Source of the DNA: Argopecten irradians | Taxonomy: Eukaryota > Mollusca > Bivalvia > Pectinida > Pectinidae | NCBI RefSeq assembly: GCF_041381155.1 | Contig: NC_091141.1 | Location: forward strand, 22,278,828-22,342,827 | Length of the DNA stretch: 64,000 nucleotides | Direction: 5' to 3' | Shown: piece after piece, positions 12,701 through 24,555 of the stretch | Layout: each line of letters opens with the position of its first letter | Numbering within the stretch: position 1 is the first letter of the stretch | Program-made: the position numbers and the translations under genes | The notes under the pieces: model-generated | The model's input: the letters and a program-made list of their open reading frames with translations, nothing else | The model's database searches: none | Told to the model about the DNA's origin: nothing

Positions 12701-15434
12701 AATAGAGAGCTTCATTACAGCTGCTGATAGGAAATTAAATACAAATTATCCAAGTCTTTCATCTCAACATATTCCCAAATACATGTACCTAAATTCACAA
12801 TCAAGTGTGCATGCTCTTATGGAAAATCATGTTATATTATTCTGTAAATATTCATATAACATTTTAATTAACATTCAAGCCCTCAAATGAAATCGCGCAA
12901 AAATAAAGCCAATTTCAGAACACAATGTCAATTGGTCGTTTGTTTTTAACATATTGCACAAATATTCAACTTTATGTGTACACTTACTGATTTCATCATC
13001 CACATTTTCTAACTTGACGTCCTCCAGCGATATAATGTGCTGTTGGTTATACTGGAAAGTAATGAACATTGATTATCTTTTGTAATCTAACAATTATAAA
13101 CAATAATGAAAATCTTATATGTTGGTTTACTCCATCTTTGACTTGGGATTTTTTTTCAACAAATGTGCAACAATGCTATTCAATAAACGTCCTAATATGA
13201 TAAATATTGACTGCTTGTCCATAAAATTTGACCAGATCAAATCTTCGACAAGCTAAAGATGGTTGGCATTTTTGGTTGCATAAGATTCTACTAAATTATT
13301 ATAAGTAAGCTTCAGTTGAATGTTAAGGGTAGAAAGTCCTTCAACATATCACAGAAAAAGGTTTTAAATATTCATAAAAGACATAAATGCTGATTGTTTT
13401 GTCACCCAAGAGCAAAAACTCTTTAAAACACAACAAGAAAAAATAATCTTCTAGTGTCAATTGATAGATCTAAAATCTATTAACAGCGTTTATACCACAA
13501 AATGAAGTTGTGATTTTTTTTTTTTAACTATTGCAGCAATTAGTGTTTTTAAGTATTATTATGCATTTCCATAATTCTATTTAGAATTAATTATATATAT
13601 ATAATTAATTTACCTTCTTTTTACTGATGAGAATATTGCCATACACAAGTATGTCGTTGAATAAAAAGAATTGTCTTGGTTTTGGTTTTTTGCGACAGAG
13701 TTTTGTTAAAACACCCTCGCCTACCAGCACCCTGCCTGGCACCTTCAGAGGCTGTCAACAGAAAACAAAGTTCATATTTTGAAAACATTCCCAACCTCAA
13801 TGAAAGATATTATTAAAGATGGTCCTGATCGCATAACAACAAAATTTGCTTTACACATTATTCTATTAAAATCTTGTTGCATTGTTCATTGTATGTGAAA
13901 ATTAGCTGATACCATAGTAAACAAATATTTCAAATCATTCATAAATATAAGTCAAAATTAATAAAATAACAGGTCTGTAGTATAATGTATATTAAAGTCT
14001 GCCAGCTATATATATAGCTAGTTACAGCTAAGATTTCAACTTCTGCTCTACTACTCACTGATAACCTACCAATGTTATCTTATAGGATATCAATTACATA
14101 AAGTAATTAGCATTAGAGTGCATATGTGTTTGGTCTAGCTAATGAATTCGCTGTGAACCATAACAAACTTTATTTCTTATCAAGATACATGTGTACAAGA
14201 CCTTTGATAATCATCGGTCTGGTAAACCCACAATCTGGACGGAAATGTCAGGGAAGGATTTATTACTGACAAGTTATAAAAAGACTGAATTAATTAGTGC
14301 AGAAAATTCTAAACCTGGACAGTTTGAGCAGGGGTACCAATTGTTTGGATCATCAAAGGTTCACTGTAAGCAGTGATAAATCTACATGAACATTTTGAAT
14401 TATAAAAAGGTTCAAAGAATTTCTGGAACCACTTGTTTTTTTCACTTATTTAGAAATAAAATATTAATGTACAAAAGAAATACATCCATAGTAATGATAG
14501 TACATATATGGTTATGTCCCTGATCAAAAACTGTATATGTGATTACCTATACTTTTTGTGACAGTATCATATACTTTACCTGTCCTGAAGCCCCAAAGCA
14601 TTGCTCCACAAATGCTATTCGCCGAGTATTAGACTCACTGTTCACTGTCAACACAAAAACAAATCATTCATATATTTATATACATAAAATGTATTTAATT
14701 ACATCAGTGACACCAGATATTTTTATTTCCATTATTTGACATGCCAGAAAACCATAGAAAAAGTTAACATTGATCAACAGGCTTTTGGTTCCATAGATAT
14801 ACGTACACCTCTGTATATATATGTAATACTAATACTATTCAACAGACAGATAAAATAAATATTAATTAATCTTTAATTTGATATAAAAATGTATATGACA
14901 CAACATATATCAAAGCGCATAAATATCACTAGCTATATAAATATCTTGGTACATCGGAACATTTTTGAGCTAAATACCATTTTAAATGATTAAGTAGGCC
15001 TAACAACGAAAAAGAGAAAATTAACACTGAGGAGTCCAGCTTAAAGAAACTTAGGAAGAAAATAAATGTTCTTTTAATAATGTTGGTAATTACGCATCAT
15101 ATACAAAACATTTTGCAAACAGTGTTAAATGTTATCACATCATTCATCATATTTGACTCAGACGTACATGCTGTTAATTGTATTACTCATAGCGAGCTAG
15201 TCATGATCACACTAGCCTAACTTCATCTCGCACTGATTGAGAGGATAAACCTAATATAGAGAATCAAATTTGCGCAAATAACTAGCTAGCAAACTACAAC
15301 GAGAAATTAACCTTGAATCGAAACCAATAAGGCAATTCATTATTGTATGCCTTATCGTATCTGGATACAATTAACAACATGTTGTCAAGTCTAAATACTC
15401 AAGTGTCAATATACCCACCCAGTCTGTCCACCAT
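9666..15434 (-). CDS. PLEKHF2: PH and FYVE domain protein (Phafin2 / PLEKHF2-like)
   Basis: Coding exons on the minus strand: 15434-15419, 14644-14580, 13751-13614, 13051-12988, 11175-11050, 10589-10480 and 9830-9666 (or to 9689 if spliced onward). All junctions have GT-AG sites and the phases join without a stop, giving 227 residues against about 249 in human PLEKHF2. It starts MVDRLVNSESNTRRI, almost the family N-terminus. The PH domain covers about residues 36-131, including FFLFNDILVYGNI and LRNGW. The FYVE finger covers about 150-210, with the three diagnostic motifs WVPD, RRHHCRKCG and RIC (usually RVC) and eight zinc-binding cysteine/histidine positions. Family knowledge: such proteins bind PI3P through PH and FYVE and act on early endosomes and lysosomes. 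The C-terminus is uncertain: read-through of exon 7 ends ...SNTTGNVLLKK, without the acidic tail of vertebrates. A divergent promoter is shared in layout with RNASEK, whose start codon lies 2.4 kb away. Confidence 0.92.
10318..10410. repeat. short tandem repeat of about 40 bp in a PLEKHF intron
   Basis: The text GAGATGACCAATGTGTGATCATTTTACACA recurs two to three times in a row with small changes. No function is visible. Confidence 0.7.
10796..11053. repeat. imperfect repeats carrying splice-donor-like motifs next to PLEKHF exon 5
   Basis: The motif GACCTACTTTT (minus strand: AAAAGTAGGTC) occurs at about 10796, 10838, 10909, 10942, 10990 (as GATCTACTTTT) and 11043. The last is the genuine exon 5 donor (AAA A|GTAGGT). 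Around the three copies nearest the exon the flanking text also repeats (CTGAATGTCAAGAGTTAT), with spacing of about 50 bp. The repeats thus place donor-like copies in a row inside the intron. Confidence 0.75.
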
Positions 15435-15740
15435 CTTGGCAAATGCTGCTTTAGCGTGATGCGCTAGGTTATCATTTCCGCTAATGGTTATGTCCCTTTG
15501 ATTATATGAGGAAGTACTGAACACTGTGAAATTGTCACGACAAATAATAGTTTAACCGATCAGGTTTCGGGAAGATCCCAAAATAGACGTACATTTTTTT
15601 CTTTAAAAAGGGAAGAAAATGCACATACTTTTCTGTTTATTGAAACTAGTTGCTTCGTTAATTCCAGCCTCTGATCGGACACCTTTGTATCCACATGTCT
15701 ATTTTGACATATTCATCGCATTGTATCAGAGGCCTAGACA

Positions 15741-16414
15741 TAGGGATTTGAAACTCCTCCTTTGTCTATGTGAACATGCAGAGGGAGCTCCGGTTTATAG
15801 GCATTTCCCCATTGATTAACTACTTTTAAGTGTACATTTAAGGATTAACTAGAATAGATTTTTTGTGTGGAGTTATAACACAAAAATCTGAGTCGAGTAC
15901 ACTGAGATTTTTGTGTTATATCTACATAACAAATATTCAAATTAATCCTTAGAATTCAATTTACTAAAGATAATACCTTCAATAGTCAAAATTCATTTTT
16001 GGACTCTTTTGTCTATGAAATCATTACGCCGTCATCTCAGCCAATCAGAAGCAACGTCACAAACGGCGACGCCATTTTTGCCATTATGGGCTGAATAAGT
16101 AAATTTTTAAGCCAAAGAAAATGCAGTAATTAAGCAAAATTGAATTATTTCTGCATCAATACGAATTTAAAACATATATAATATCATGGTTTAATATGAC
16201 CTACATTATTGTATTGTCTAGATAAAATATTATTTTTTCTTTCCATAACCGTACTCAAACTATCTGAAAATTACTGAGCTTTTGTAACACATCAAAGTTA
16301 TTCTTTCGTTTATTCAACCATTTACGAGTAGGAACCTATATCTAAAAAATATATCTTAAACACACACAGAGGTACATCTGCTAATCGTAAAAATGGCGGA
16401 TTTGCCAATCTCTC
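15741..16414. mobile_element. small TIR element, copy 1, with nested hairpin element
   Basis: The left end TAGGGATTTGAAACTCC and the right end (reverse complement AGAGATTGGCAAATCC) match the ends of the copy at 25629-26105. Internal text GCAGAGGGAGCTCCGG...TATAGGCATT and AACTACTTTTAAGTGT is shared with that copy. A second element is inserted at about 15838-16100. Confidence 0.65.
15838..16100. mobile_element. hairpin-containing repeat, copy 1 (nested)
   Basis: It starts TTAAGGATTAACTAGAATAG, contains an inverted pair around ACACAAAAATCTGAGT / ACTGAGATTTTTGTGT, then GGACTCTTTTGTCTATG and ATTACGCCGTCATCTCAGCC, and ends near TTATGGGCTGAATAAG. A fuller copy lies in reverse orientation at 41570-41875 and a decayed one at 58210-58345. 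Confidence 0.7.
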
Positions 16415-16593
16415 GATCTAATAATAGTTTCTGATTGTATGAATCTATTCCAGATCTTTGTATCCAACTTGTATCAACATGTAATAAATCAGACTGCTTG
16501 TATCAAACTGTTTAATCCGACATTTTATGTCAACATGCACTGTGCGGAATTTGTAAGGACCCGGAGTGACATGGTGAAAGGCCAACGCAGCAC

Positions 16594-17042
16594 CATCCTC
16601 GATACTCCAGGGGTTCCGATCACTTACGATCTCTACACCCCTGGACTATCTCATAGTAAAACTGGAGGCAACTGGAAAGAACAGGTAATTTAGTCCTTTG
16701 ATGTACATCAAAAGAACCGTATAACGGTACACTTAGTCCGCTAAACCTGCCTATATTATTAGGCTTTTTTTTTTTTTTTTTGCCTTATATATAGACTATA
16801 TATTAGGGGAAAAAAATTAAAAAAAGCCTAATAATATAGGCAGGTTTAGCGGACTACGGTACACTGTGGTTGACTGTGTGACTCTAATGTTAGGCGTCGA
16901 TCTCTCTGTAGTCTTCAAAGGAAATCATTGCTGGCCTGTGATTGGTCAAATGTTTTCAGCTGAGCTGCCTTCAATTTCACTATGAGATAGTCCAGGGGTG
17001 TAGAGATCGTAAGTGATCGGAACCCCTGGAATATCGAGGATG
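16594..17042. mobile_element. Mutator-like non-autonomous element with 9-bp target duplication
   Basis: Terminal inverted repeats of about 85 bp begin CATCCTCGATACTCCAGGGG. The element is flanked by exact 9-bp copies of ACGCAGCAC (16585-16593 and 17043-17051). It has no transposase. Without its nested insertion it would be about 317 bp. Long TIRs and a 9-bp duplication fit the Mutator superfamily; this assignment is an inference. Relatives lie at 43718-44099, 60075-60387 and, decayed, 59833-59890. Confidence 0.85.
16734..16856. mobile_element. nested 123-bp near-perfect hairpin MITE
   Basis: Long inverted repeats TAGTCCGCTAAACCTGCC...ATTAGGC face each other around a T-rich loop. Exact 9-bp copies of CGGTACACT flank it (16725-16733 and 16857-16865). 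The related element at 43718-44099 keeps a single uninterrupted CGGTACACTGTGG, which is an empty-site equivalent. It therefore inserted after the outer element. Confidence 0.88.
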
Positions 17043-17380
17043 ACGCAGCACGTGATGTGACTGAACATTAGCAGAAGGCTATGCGCCGACTAGTTAAGAA
17101 TAACCACTCACACGTTCTAAGCAAAACCCTCTATAACAAACAAAAATATGCGTTGGTGTCTCTTATCCCTCCTTTATCTCTTTAGCTATATCCTAATTTG
17201 TAACTTTTGTTTTGTTTTGATATATAAAGTAAACATATATAGACATATTTAAGCTATCACGTGACAAAATATCATTGTAATTATAATTTTTATTTGTTCG
17301 GGAAGGACGTCAGTAAGTTGTAATAACTTTCGTCCAATCCATTTGTCTTTTGTAACAATAAAATTGATTTAAATTAAAAC

Positions 17381-17535
17381 ATGCACTGTCTATCCCGACA
17401 CCTTGTATCAACTTGTCTCTTCCGACACCTGCCAATCTGACAATTTCGAAACCTAGTGCCAACACTGTCTAGCTGTTCCTACTCTCTATGTCTATGCCTA
17501 TCTATTCCGAAACCTTGTATCAGCAGACACTTATG
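17381..17535. repeat. decayed short repeat with CCGACACCTTGTATCAACTTGT motif
   Basis: Imperfect repetition of phrases such as CCGACACCTTGTATCAAC, CTATTCCGAAACCTTGTATC and similar text at about 16435-16550, on the other side of the Mutator-like insertion. Possibly one old minisatellite split by the insertion. Confidence 0.4.
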
Positions 17536-17875
17536 TTCACAGGACAAAAAATAATTTAGAAAATTAGACGTATCATTTTTTTTAAATATCTTAAGCAGAC
17601 ACATGATTTTATTACATTGTGAAAAACATTATCAATAACCTGTTAACTCTCTAGTACAGTTCAGGATAAAATTTTAAGATACTGATAAAAAAATACTGCT
17701 TTAACATTTTATACAATTTTTAACCATTTACTAAAAATTGGTCTTGGTAATTATTTATTGATACCTAGCTCATCACACCATTCTGCGAGACAGTCGTCAC
17801 ATGATACAAGGTGAAGGTCACCATACACTTCCTGATCTTGGAGCTGTAGGAATTTGACATACGATTAACTTTGAA

Positions 17876-20800
17876 ATGGGTGTCTGTCCGCTTTGTGGCC
17901 CCAAACTTTCGATATGCTGCACAATCATCAGTATATGGGGAATAATCATGTTGGTAAGTTATATATATATCGACGATCAAGAACTACAGCCAATAAGAAA
18001 ATGAATTGCAATTTAGCGAATAGTGAACACGTCGACTGTCGATTGGTCACAAGATCATCTGAAGAACGGCGTTCTAGTAGATCTATGTCTAGGCTATATA
18101 CGATCTTGTTAAAATCAACGTATGAAATTATTTAAGATGCGTTGAGAAAATCCTTTTCTACTCGCTTTCATACTTCTGATCAGGTTATTTGGTTTTGTAA
18201 AGGGGATAACTATATAAATATTTACTAGGCCTAGGCCTAAAAGGTACGTTGCCTAGGGCATAAATGGTGTTACATTTCACATTTATATATATGAAGTTTG
18301 ATTTTTTACCATTGTCCATTATACGGTAGTCTGCATGTGAGCTGTTTCGAGTCGAGTGGAGAGTGTACAACAATTTTAGAAGTATAGCACAATGAGACAC
18401 CTTCGAAACATTATGTCATGTCTAACAGCAAAATAACGTCTGATGAAAAAATGTCTGACCAGTTGACTCTCATGTTATGGGAGTATTCAGAGGATTAGTT
18501 TCGCAGATCATATATAAGGTCACCAGTTTTGTTTGAATTTTTTCATAGCCATCATCATAATGCATGTTTAAAAAGTGTCTCGTCGTGCTATAAGAAACGT
18601 AGCACGATAAGACACAGCTGACGAATGGAATTTTTTAGCTATCAAAAAACAGGAGCAGACAAATTAGTGTTTTTCTTAAGTACATTTCCACCATTACCAT
18701 CATTTAAAAGTTCAAGCTTCTTATTTATAGTGTAATAGGGAGGGTTTTCCGCAAGAGACCCGGAGGGGCGATCCGACTGTAGCTCCCGTTATATGTATAA
18801 GTCCCAAATCGTGATCGTATAGTATTTTTAGTATACAACAGAGTCCACAGTCGTCACAAATCCTCTCCGGATCCCGTTTCCTCCACAGGTTACAGGCCTG
18901 TATCTCAACAGGTTCAATCTCAAGGATGTAGCGGAAGCACTGACACTAATCCAATAACTCAACTAGGTAAATACAGGTACAAATAACTATTTATTATATA
19001 AAAGACAAGTAATACAGAATTGATAAAGAATATATTTACAATAGTGCCTGATGTAGACAACTTACAGTAAGAGAAACAAGTATACAATTATCCTATATGA
19101 AGCGAAACCCTAATTATATAGCTACAGAACAACAAGACCATGTGTTCCCAAACACAGTCCAACAACACCAAACGGGAGATAACCGACCTACCAAATGTTC
19201 CCAACTCTAAGAGACATAACCAACCGTGTAAATAGGTTTCCTTTGGATGTCTAAGCCCTAAGCCCCTGACGATCCCCTTCTACAATGTGCGAACTAGGTT
19301 TCCTATGGATATCTAAGCCCTAAGCCCCTGACAATCCCCTAGAACGACACAAACCCTTGTTAGCCATGTAGCTCTAAGTATAAACCCAAATGGTAGTTCA
19401 GAGACCCCGCAAGTGTTGCACTGTTGACAGTGCACGGCATGGTTCTGTCCCTAACCCATTCTCCCTAGTCAAGACCCAAAGCTTCCGTTTTATAACGACA
19501 TATCAACCCAGTACCCCAAAGTGACCACTGATTAGTCAAAGTCCGGACAGAGCACCATATTTAGGTTAAACCGTTGCTACAACAACCCACCTACACACTA
19601 AATATAACTTCCGCTTAAATACAGACAAGGCTCAACTGACTGATAAACACCTCCCACGTGTACCACACGTGTAGTCCGGCCAGCGGTCATCATCGGGGTG
19701 ATCATGAGGACAACTAGGTTGATGAATGTGACTGCTAAACAGCAAACACACCCTAGATAAGACCTGTTCTCACGGTGTTCCCCTGAATTTGGGTCAAAGA
19801 TACATAAACAGATCACTGAAGTGAAGACTTAGAAGAGCGCAATAACAAATATACATACTGTAGAAATAAATGCAACAATGATAGAAACCCGTTCTATCAC
19901 ACTAGATAAAAATATTTTTTATAAATGATGAATTGCACCCTGAAAAAAATCCACAGCTTTATGTCCTCACTCCTGCATAGTACAGAAACTGGGAATGAAG
20001 TACTGATTGTGTATGTACCAAAAGCAAAATAAATTGTGTTTTTATGTATTATGTTTGTGTTAATTAGACGCATACATGTATTAACACAATTAAACATTAA
20101 GTTATTGTTCAAATGATGGGTATCATTTTGTTATGCTCTGTCGGTGGGGGAGCATCGATCTTAAATCTTCCATCTGCATTATGACATCACTTATATATAT
20201 ATTATCTTAATAAGATTTTTGTCATAGGAAGGTGGGAATACGTAATTGATGGTCCATTATGTACTTAACCCATATTTTAGACTTCATTTTACCTGGTATA
20301 AGTTTCAGAATTATTTTTCCGTTTACAATAGAAAATTTCTGATTTAATTATTTATGAAACGTTACTAGGATCAGTAGCTTCTTCAAATGATTAGTTGATT
20401 TTTGCCGTATGTATGCAAGTAGAAATTTGTCTTTCTCGGCTACTAAATTTTGCAATTTCTATTTCAAAAAGGAGTTTCCGAAGATTAATTTTTGCAAAGA
20501 AAATAAGATGCAAATATGTATCAGTTAATATAAGCGAGGTTCACGTGGTTGTATTCCCAAAGGTTAACATTCATGAATTTACTGTGATTGGGAAATTTGT
20601 GCAAATAATTATAAACCACATTTAAAAGGAAGATAGATTACAGTGTTCTATTGAGAGCTCTTATTACTCTGACTCTAATTACTTTTAACTATTTATGTAT
20701 TTACAGGCTATTCTTGGAGCCTTCTTCCAGATCCATAGTCCAGCACTATTTGAGGACATTCCTAAAGATGAGGAAGTTTGGAAAAATAAGAACTACAGTA

Positions 20801-20934
20801 TGACATACATACACGAAAAATATGAACAGACTGCTGTTAACTGTTTCATAGCTGCTGGAATATACGTCTTCTTTTTCTTCTTTTCCTGTTGCCAACAACG
20901 CATGCATGCCAGAGCCAGTTACGAAATGTCCTAA
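17876..20934 (+). CDS. RNASEK: ribonuclease kappa
   Basis: Two coding exons, 17876-17953 and 20707-20934, join in phase 0 across a 2753-bp intron with GTAAGT donor and TTTACAG acceptor. The product has 101 residues, close to the usual size of the invertebrate form. Exon 1 gives MGVCPLCGPKLSICC plus the start of the first membrane segment (CTIISIWGIIML). Exon 2 begins AILGAFFQIHSPALFEDIP, matching the conserved family block, continues with the loop ending YEQTAVNCFIAAGIY, and has a second membrane segment at about 71-88 with five consecutive phenylalanines. It ends RMHARASYEMS. Family knowledge: RNASEK is a small two-pass endolysosomal membrane protein linked to the V-ATPase and endocytic uptake, and was first described as a ribonuclease. 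The ATG was chosen because the next residues match the family N-terminus. The intron is filled with TIR elements. Confidence 0.93.
18385..18590. mobile_element. small TIR element in the RNASEK intron
   Basis: TATAGCACAATGAGACAC on the left is mirrored by AAGTGTCTCGTCGTGCTATA on the right. A further forward copy of the end motif (TAGCACGATAAGACAC) follows at about 18599. TA lies at both edges. No coding capacity. Confidence 0.55.
18728..19904. mobile_element. 1.2-kb TIR element in the RNASEK intron
   Basis: The left end TAGTGTAATAGGGAGGGTTT is matched by the reverse complement of the right end, TAGTGTGATAGAACGGGTTT. Inside, a segment of about 73 bp (TAGGTTTCCT...TAAGCCCCTGAC) is tandemly duplicated at 19227-19340. 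A minus-strand frame at 19598-19816 is not a recognisable transposase. The superfamily is unassigned. Confidence 0.6.
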
Positions 20935-21331
20935 GCCTGATGTGAACAAACAACGTTGAGCCAGAATGAATACATTTTCACCAGCCAATCGATAAACATT
21001 GTCAAAACATTTATGTTTAAACACATTCAACCAGGATCTATTGAACACTTTGCATTTTGTTAAATAAGAAATTTGAAATCAAAATCTACATTTAGCAGCA
21101 TATGTATAATATGTAGAGCTGCGTACATCAACATTGGACTTCAGTTTACAAACAGTTAGAAAATAAGATAAATCTAACATGTTACCAGGGTATCCTATGT
21201 ATAAATAACCTGATTTGTTCGGATCATTTGTGATTTAATTTTTATGACGATAATATTATCATCATTATTCAGCAATGATAATAAGCGTAACTTCATGTGA
21301 TTATAACATTCCTGAATCATTGTCTTGTGTT

Positions 21332-21337
21332 AATAAA
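21332..21337 (+). promoter_or_regulatory. possible RNASEK polyadenylation signal
   Basis: An AATAAA hexamer lies about 400 bp after the RNASEK stop codon. It is the first canonical hexamer I see downstream, but in AT-rich DNA such hexamers arise by chance. Confidence 0.35.
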
Positions 21338-22334
21338 TTAGAGCCTTGTGATTTATGTTTTAAAAAATATCAGGGGCTAGATGGATTTCTCTGACAAATA
21401 ATATGAAATGTTAACCCGGGAGTCTAGCCCACAGGGACTTGACACTTTGTCATATATCCATGAATGGAAAATCCTAATAACACTATGATGCGACCTTCAG
21501 ATCAATGATAAAATATTAATTTCTAGTATTAAGGATATCGGAAAATTCCTTTTTTATCCTGAGACTTGGGAACACGTCCCTGTGTGGTCTATACCACATG
21601 TCCCAAGCTTTCATTTGAGAAATATGTCTATAGCTCAAGAGCTCATTATAAAATATGATTGTATACATCCAATGTGTTGTAACATTTTGAGAAATCCTAG
21701 TCCTTCATATCTGTAGATTGTTTAAATACATTTTAATTATATGTTTGATATTGTTGAAATGATTTAATTCTGGACATTTAGATGTCCATGTTCCAAGGAG
21801 AATATATATGTGCTTGTGGGGTGAAATAACAGTAAAGGAGAGGGGGAGGAACTGACTGAAAATTATTACAATTCCATCGCAATAATGAAGAAAAAAGCAA
21901 ATATTTATATATATGAATTGTATATGCTACAAAAATAAATTCCATATAGAAATCAAAATTATTACATACACCATGTTTTGGTAATCTGCGTTAACTTTGA
22001 ACTAAAGGACATTGTCTCTAAAAATTTGGGAGTTTGATATGATATAATCACCTGGTATCCGTTATTTTATAAATAAAACAGCTAAATGAAATTTTTGCAT
22101 TTTTGAAAATTGATGAAAAAACAAAATTATTGAATGAAAATATTGTTATCTTAGAAAAACAATGAATACGGAAAGGTACCTTTACTTCAAAATGATTTGT
22201 AACAGTATAAGATAGAATGAGAAATCACTGTAGAGAAATTGAACAACTTTACAAGTACTTGTATTTAATAGATAATTAAAGTGATTGTTTTGTCGTTGTA
22301 TCAATATTAACCTAGAGTCTAAGTATATTCTATA

Positions 22335-23154
22335 GAGTGGGGGTACGTAATTTCGCACACTTTTGGCATTGATTTTAATGAATTTCAAATACTTTCATTC
22401 CGAACCAAAAAGGCTGGACTTACATCGGCAGATGTACAAGTGCTCCACAACACACGAGTATGTAACCGGATATGCGCAGACGTATCACTGCGCACGGGAG
22501 CTGTTATTAACTTGAGGTTAACCTGTAGTTGAACGGGTTTGGGGGACGTAATTTCGCACACCCCTCAAACTTTCTTGTTTTTGGAGAAAATAATTGTTTT
22601 CAAACATTTCATGGACCAACAACATCTTAAATAAAGATTAAGTACAGTTCCAATCTTGAAATGACGTAAAAACACAATTATATTTCTAAATGAAAAAGTG
22701 ACATTTCGCCGCCATTTTCGTTACGAAAAATGACCGCTCCCCATAGTAAACAATGTAAACGAGGTCAAGAAAGTCATAGGGTGTCCGCAGAAAATATCTG
22801 TTTTCCGCTTATATTTGATGGATTTTCATACGGGTTTCGATATATTCTAAAAAAGGATAGTTTCTCTACATATTTGTACGTGAATCAGTTATTTACCACC
22901 CAGAATTATTTTATGTCAAGTGGTTTATTTTCTATAAATTTCTTTACTGAGATGGGCCGTATTGTTCCGATTTCGTTTTTTCAAAACAAACTTATCCTGA
23001 AAAGTTTAACTAAATATGACAAAATCACAGTGAGAGGCCTCCTTTAGTCACAACATAAACAACAGAGTAAATCTTTCTGACATTTAAAGGAAGATCGCGA
23101 AAAATCGTCAGTTGTGCGAAATTACGTACTGTGCGAAATTACGTACCCTCACTC
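22335..23154. mobile_element. 820-bp TIR element with TA target duplication
   Basis: The ends GAGTGGGGGTACGTAATTTC and, reverse-complemented, GAGTGAGGGTACGTAATTTC are flanked by TA. The subterminal motif GTACGTAATTTCGCACA also recurs internally at about 22545 and 23112, as transposase-binding repeats often do. A 105-codon plus frame (22730-23047) lacks any recognisable domain. It may be a Tc1/mariner-type derivative. Confidence 0.7.
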
Positions 23155-23632
23155 TAATGTATAAGAGAGTAACTGCGAAACACTGGGAAAATGGGGTTAT
23201 TTGCAAAATGTTGGTGTTTAGAAACCTTCAAACCTGTGTAGATATAGTATCTTAAAGTTAATTGCTATTTTGGGAATAAATATAGAAATTCCTTTCAAAG
23301 AACTATGTCAATGATAAAAGCATGCTTTACTTATTCACCCCTGAAATTCATAATAGTCTGGTCTAGTCTTTGATTTAGAAGAGTCTAAATGTGTCATCAT
23401 GGATGAATCAGTTAAGCATGCTGTGGATACTTACCCTACATATTTACATGATATTTTAATTAAAATTGAGAGCCCAAAATAGGTGACCAACAATCTAATT
23501 AAAATCTATATCTTCAGTATGCTTATTCTATGAGATACTTGTATGATATTGAAAATATGAATTTTCATCAGATTGAGTGACAAATTTTATTATTTGTTTG
23601 TATGATTGCTTTCTGTGTATGGCTAGATATTC

Positions 23633-23886
23633 AGGGACCTGGCACGATTTTCTAACCAACAGTATATATATATATTATAGTATTTATATTAAGCAATAAT
23701 TGGAAAGGTAAATTATATCTCTAAGGTAATTATAAGATATGCGTCATTGATATATAGAGCCTGTTTATAAAAAAGAAAGTCTCAAATTAAAAAAATATCT
23801 GTTTTTCTCTACCGTAGAGTTCATTCCCTTGATGCTATATATATAAATACATGTATTATTAGTTAGAAATTTGTGCCAGGTCCCTG
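23633..23886. mobile_element. MITE with hAT-like ends
   Basis: CAGGGACCTGGCAC at the left is mirrored by GTGCCAGGTCCCTG at the right, with further pairing (TTCTAAC / GTTAGAA). No 8-bp duplication is evident. The right end of another copy is at 24505-24555. Confidence 0.6.
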
Positions 23887-24131
23887 TGGCTTGAAAGGTA
23901 TTATACAGATATATGCACCCATATTATTGTATACTATTGTTATTTTGTTTAGTTAATTTGAATTATGAATCTGTGATTTTGTGTATGGTACTAAATGTCA
24001 GAATTCAATCTGATAATAGGTAGAAATTTGGTATGAAATAGGTGTCTGTAGGAAGGTTTAATGATAATGTGATCAGTCAATAGAGGATCTTAATTAAATT
24101 ATGTATGTTAAAGAAATTGTTTTGTTGTATT

Positions 24132-24190
24132 TTAGCCCACCATCTTATATGATAGTGGACTATTCAAATCATCTTTCATCTTGCCCGTCC
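24132..24190. mobile_element. truncated hairpin end of the family-1 tandem-core element
   Basis: TTAGCCCACCATCTTATATG, a mirrored ATAGTGGACTATTCAAATC and GCCCGTCCGTCC match the right end of the 1012-2107 element in reverse orientation. The core repeats are absent. Confidence 0.6.
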
Positions 24191-24504
24191 GTCCATCTGT
24201 AAACAAATTCTTGTTACTCCCATTTCCCACAAAGCATGAAAGGAACGATTTCATAGTTGTCTATAGACTTGATGAACAAAATGATGCGGACGGTAACGTA
24301 AACAGGCAGAACGAAAATTGGTAGTGAAAATGAAGGAATTGAATCCATGGCATACTTACCAAAGAAGACCACAGAAATTTCGACAGACCTGAATGTATAT
24401 TGGTTTTGTTGCATACAGAGAAGTCAAAAAGATTCAATGAAAAATCAGGAAAAGGAAACCCATCAATGAGAATGGAATGGGGGAATACGTTCATCCACAG
24501 GGAT

Positions 24505-24555
24505 GATATACATGTATATAAATACTACTGGTTAGAAATTTGTGTCAGGTCCCTG
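24505..24555. mobile_element. right-end fragment of the hAT-like MITE
   Basis: ACATGTATATAAATACTACTG then GTTAGAAATTTGTGTCAGGT and CCCTG parallel the right end of the element at 23633-23886. Confidence 0.5.

Noticed and set aside
16439-16693. 84-codon plus frame upstream of RNASEK
   Set aside because: Its second half is the terminal repeat of the Mutator-like element.
18728-19904. CACTA transposon
   Set aside because: The ends read TAGTG...CACTA, the reverse of the CACTA superfamily arrangement, and no 3-bp target duplication was found.
22730-23047. Possible transposase in the 820-bp TIR element
   Set aside because: No catalytic or DNA-binding motif could be seen in the 105 codons.
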